A stretch of 64,000 nt of DNA, from the NCBI RefSeq assembly GCF_021654575.1, contig NZ_AP024488.1, forward strand, positions 3,867,501-3,931,500. Direction: 5' to 3'. The notes under the pieces were generated by a model. It made no database searches. It saw only the letters and a program-made list of their open reading frames with translations, and was not told where the DNA came from. How positions within the stretch are numbered: position 1 is the stretch's first letter; each line of letters starts with the position of its first letter. This document shows positions 62,801 through 64,000 of the stretch, piece after piece. Source of the stretch: Desulfoluna limicola (GTDB lineage Bacteria; Desulfobacterota; Desulfobacteria; Desulfobacterales; Desulfolunaceae). Made by a program: the position numbers and the translations under genes.

Positions 62801-64000
62801 AGTTGCCCATTCCCGCGGATACCCCCCTTGTGATCAGCACCTCTGGTATCTCCACCCAGGCAGAGATCACCCTGGACCAGCTTCTGGACAAGATCGACCT
62901 GGAAGGATTCCCTATAAATCCGAAGCACCTCGCCTTCAGCGTGGCTGCCAACGCCATTAATCTGGATCTTGAAGGCTCTCTCTCCCTTCCGGCATTCGGA
63001 GGGATAGCCCTCGACTTCGCCGCCGACTTCGATGGCTTTGGCCTGGATTCTCTCTCCGTTGATGCCGACAACATTGGCAAGAAAATTTCCCTTGAGGGCT
63101 TTGCCGACCTGAACCTCATTCGCATCGCCACCGGCTTCAATGAAGACAACTTCTTTGTGGATCTCGACTGCGACCTCACCCTCACCCACCCCATGCTCAA
63201 AGACTTCATGCCCCTTTCAGAGAGCGAAGCAAAAGAGATGATCGCCTCTGCGGGGGAGGAGGCCCGCGGCAAGGGGCAACAAGCCGTGGACGGTGCCAGG
63301 AGGAAAGGAGAAGAAGCCCTCAACCAGGGCCAGGAGGCCGTTGTGGGTGCCGGTCAACAGGCGGCCCAGGCTGCAGCCCCCATCGCTTTGCGGGGTCTTA
63401 AAATCTACCGGGACGCCCTCGATTTCGGTGAGGGGCTGGGAGGGTGGCACACCCTCACCCCGGCGGCCAGGGCCCGCATCGACGCCCTTGAGCTGGTACT
63501 CCAGAAATGGGGGATCGGAGCCGAAGGAGACCGCTTCTGGGTGGGATTCAAAGGCGCCATGAATGCCCAGGCCAGCGGCAGTGGTGCCGCGGCCGAAGCC
63601 ACGGCCCAGTTCTACAGTGACGGCTCCTTTCGATTGCTGGACATGAATTTTGCAGGAGAATTCGCCATCGGGCCCTTCAAGCTTCTCACCGATGCCCAAT
63701 ACACGAATGGCAAACTCAGCGGTTCGGGCATAATCGTCTCGGACGTCCCCATGCCTGACCTACCCGCCATTTTAAAAGACGACGCAGGATTTTTATCCGC
63801 CGCCGTCGACTTTGAAAACCTTGTGGTGGACACGGCGAACAACCTCATCACCGACGGCCTCATATCCCTTGATACTGCCTTTGATCTGTCTGCCGCTCTC
63901 TCCGAAGCCCAGAAGCTGGAGATGGCGGTGAGGCGCCTCGGCTTTTCACCGAGCGGTCTTGCCCTCTCCGGTGAGGTGACCCTGCCGCCCCTCTTCGGGG
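59896..64000 (+). CDS. Giant exported repeat protein (runs off the right edge)
   Basis: The frame is open from an ATG (AAGGC upstream) to the end of the window, so at least 1368 residues. A signal peptide (MTKLTHLALSVFLLLFFCAS, SASA) is followed by a beta-rich body that I do not recognise. Two long stretches about 570 residues apart are clearly homologous: FRNLKILKDRVELPAVSTGW with GVKGSVATGGAGFSSNARAT, and LRGLKIYRDALDFGEGLGGW with GFKGAMNAQASGSGAAAEAT. Both then continue AQFY.DG.F..LD. In each unit the step is preceded by an Ala/Gln/Gly-rich amphipathic helix (GKGQQAVDGARRKGEEALNQ). The design of very long beta-sheet units recalls AsmA/VPS13-like lipid-transfer grooves or adhesins, but no family is assignable. 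It follows the barrel gene on the same strand. Confidence 0.75.
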   Translation, partial: MTKLTHLALSVFLLLFFCASSASAYEGEDLGYIDAVTVNGAHFEDLDENEIVFYPEDLTDGTVVFRGILESEQPKLPVDKIAVEITLDGGTTWQRAEGHGDWAFTFRPDLERTYEFGIRVASAEAPPAASGFQGLQEVELAMGSFTLSALVQATDKGLRGRGFLDLGFLNDHLPKGSKGEQPGLEVSFSGLKPNAAMTKIESGSIQASVSLNLDILEAVRFRIRSIDFSPEGANLAGALSLTKGIHIPTIPFRGISLTPQGIKGLLQYKKYGRVTPVSILSGDYGVGLLLQGLSLEIDTAARSLSISDVDASLRFGPAFGEMTDQAVSFVNDAWAWGSQAGSELGTLTIPGTPVKISNIGGTIENSLSGLTLEGSLEIPVFNKTFSLDLTGDSALRITPSGISTKGRIVLPELNKDFPLHDFTATAKSLALGITNNSISGELKAALSLERLGGAALDFTADIRNSGLTGIKTKVGPQVVPIPGFADLHLDKTAIAVSASGVSVSLDGYLEITHPSLQGLVADTGADFSKKTQSYFNTLGSARMGTTIPTLSKGTRDATGMAKKGLQNKTAGLQKSAARGASQGRQAARQLHQFAFRNLKILKDRVELPAVSTGWHSFSSPMSATMDGLSLSAESWGLGASGGSLWAGVKGSVATGGAGFSSNARATAQFYLDGRFEILDFAANASLAMGPFTLHTDAVLSGGKISGSGVLVSNAAIPSLPDLLKDAEGKLNLDVRFTNLAASGGEILSGIIDVPLPDALDIPLPLADIRLKALHFSPEAALADAEIRLKGFPGIDAVAIDTLSLSENGFSTSGTVQPPSPLSWTLFDAPNDITATIRSFDFAIDTGAMDFSISDLDADLSLGTNYGGVTYPLSFQDELFRWGETASHAVSGLAGELTTQAQSTMAGLSPAASNLQSQVTGGFSSIAKRLVIPGTDFGIKNPGGSLTLGDSPSITLSGVIEVPGFDTPFELPIPADTPLVISTSGISTQAEITLDQLLDKIDLEGFPINPKHLAFSVAANAINLDLEGSLSLPAFGGIALDFAADFDGFGLDSLSVDADNIGKKISLEGFADLNLIRIATGFNEDNFFVDLDCDLTLTHPMLKDFMPLSESEAKEMIASAGEEARGKGQQAVDGARRKGEEALNQGQEAVVGAGQQAAQAAAPIALRGLKIYRDALDFGEGLGGWHTLTPAARARIDALELVLQKWGIGAEGDRFWVGFKGAMNAQASGSGAAAEATAQFYSDGSFRLLDMNFAGEFAIGPFKLLTDAQYTNGKLSGSGIIVSDVPMPDLPAILKDDAGFLSAAVDFENLVVDTANNLITDGLISLDTAFDLSAALSEAQKLEMAVRRLGFSPSGLALSGEVTLPPLFG

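Overview
The window looks like a chromosomal segment of a free-living Gram-negative bacterium. It is most likely a Desulfobacterota (former Deltaproteobacteria) species, perhaps close to Desulfoluna. This is an inference from the protein families, the CHASE2 cyclase and hybrid-kinase signalling, the TIGR03545-type protein, the outer-membrane proteins and the very dense short palindromic intergenic repeats. No 16S rRNA or other decisive marker is present. The first 4.7 kb is visibly poorer in G+C than most of what follows.

Layout. 0-2.9 kb: the end of a Wadjet anti-plasmid system (C-terminal part of JetC, then JetD). 3-4.7 kb: a RelE/Phd toxin-antitoxin pair between direct repeats. 4.8-10.7 kb: a two-gene unit made of a fusion protein (two PilZ-like domains, a LuxD-like acyl hydrolase domain and a SAM methyltransferase) and a membrane HK-REC-HK hybrid kinase. 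11-14.3 kb: a decayed island at the tmRNA gene, with hipB, a broken hipA joined to an inverted umuC scrap, a truncated haemoglobin, an integrase remnant, and ssrA. 14.5-18.6 kb: smpB, ptsI, a phosphocarrier HPr, a UXX-star-like glutaredoxin that may be a selenoprotein, and a LOG-family protein. 19-22.1 kb: an orphan DNA methyltransferase and an overlapping SET-domain / PLP-decarboxylase pair. 22.7-26.1 kb: a CHASE2 adenylate cyclase and an SH3-M48 protease. 27.4-34.9 kb: an RNB-domain ribonuclease, a GIY-YIG protein, a sodium:amino acid symporter under a tandem glycine riboswitch, a DUF2007 protein and a sigma-54 activator. 35.9-42.3 kb: a complete oligopeptide ABC transporter. 42.7-49.3 kb: an RlmK-like rRNA methyltransferase, a 28-residue-repeat protein, a zincin-VWA / MoxR ATPase pair and a lipoprotein esterase. 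49.8-56.5 kb: a membrane protein, a TIGR03545 protein, a pseudogene, a Smr protein and an OmpA-family protein. 56.9-64 kb: a secreted CARDB protein, an outer-membrane beta-barrel and a giant exported repeat protein that runs off the right edge.

How it fits together. Defence and conflict genes lie on the left (Wadjet, RelE/Phd, hip remnants). Signalling is prominent: c-di-GMP (PilZ), cAMP (CHASE2 cyclase), PTS phosphorelay (EI and HPr with no EII in view), hybrid kinase and sigma-54. The trans-translation pair ssrA/smpB is linked, as is common. The most promising poorly described items are the PilZ-LuxD-methyltransferase fusion with its kinase, the SET/decarboxylase pair whose decarboxylase has altered catalytic motifs, the MoxR/zincin-VWA cluster with a nearby 28-residue-repeat protein, and the barrel plus giant repeat protein at the right end.

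At least five families of short intergenic repeats occur between the genes. Copies often sit directly next to stop codons, and in one case the repeat encodes the end of a protein.
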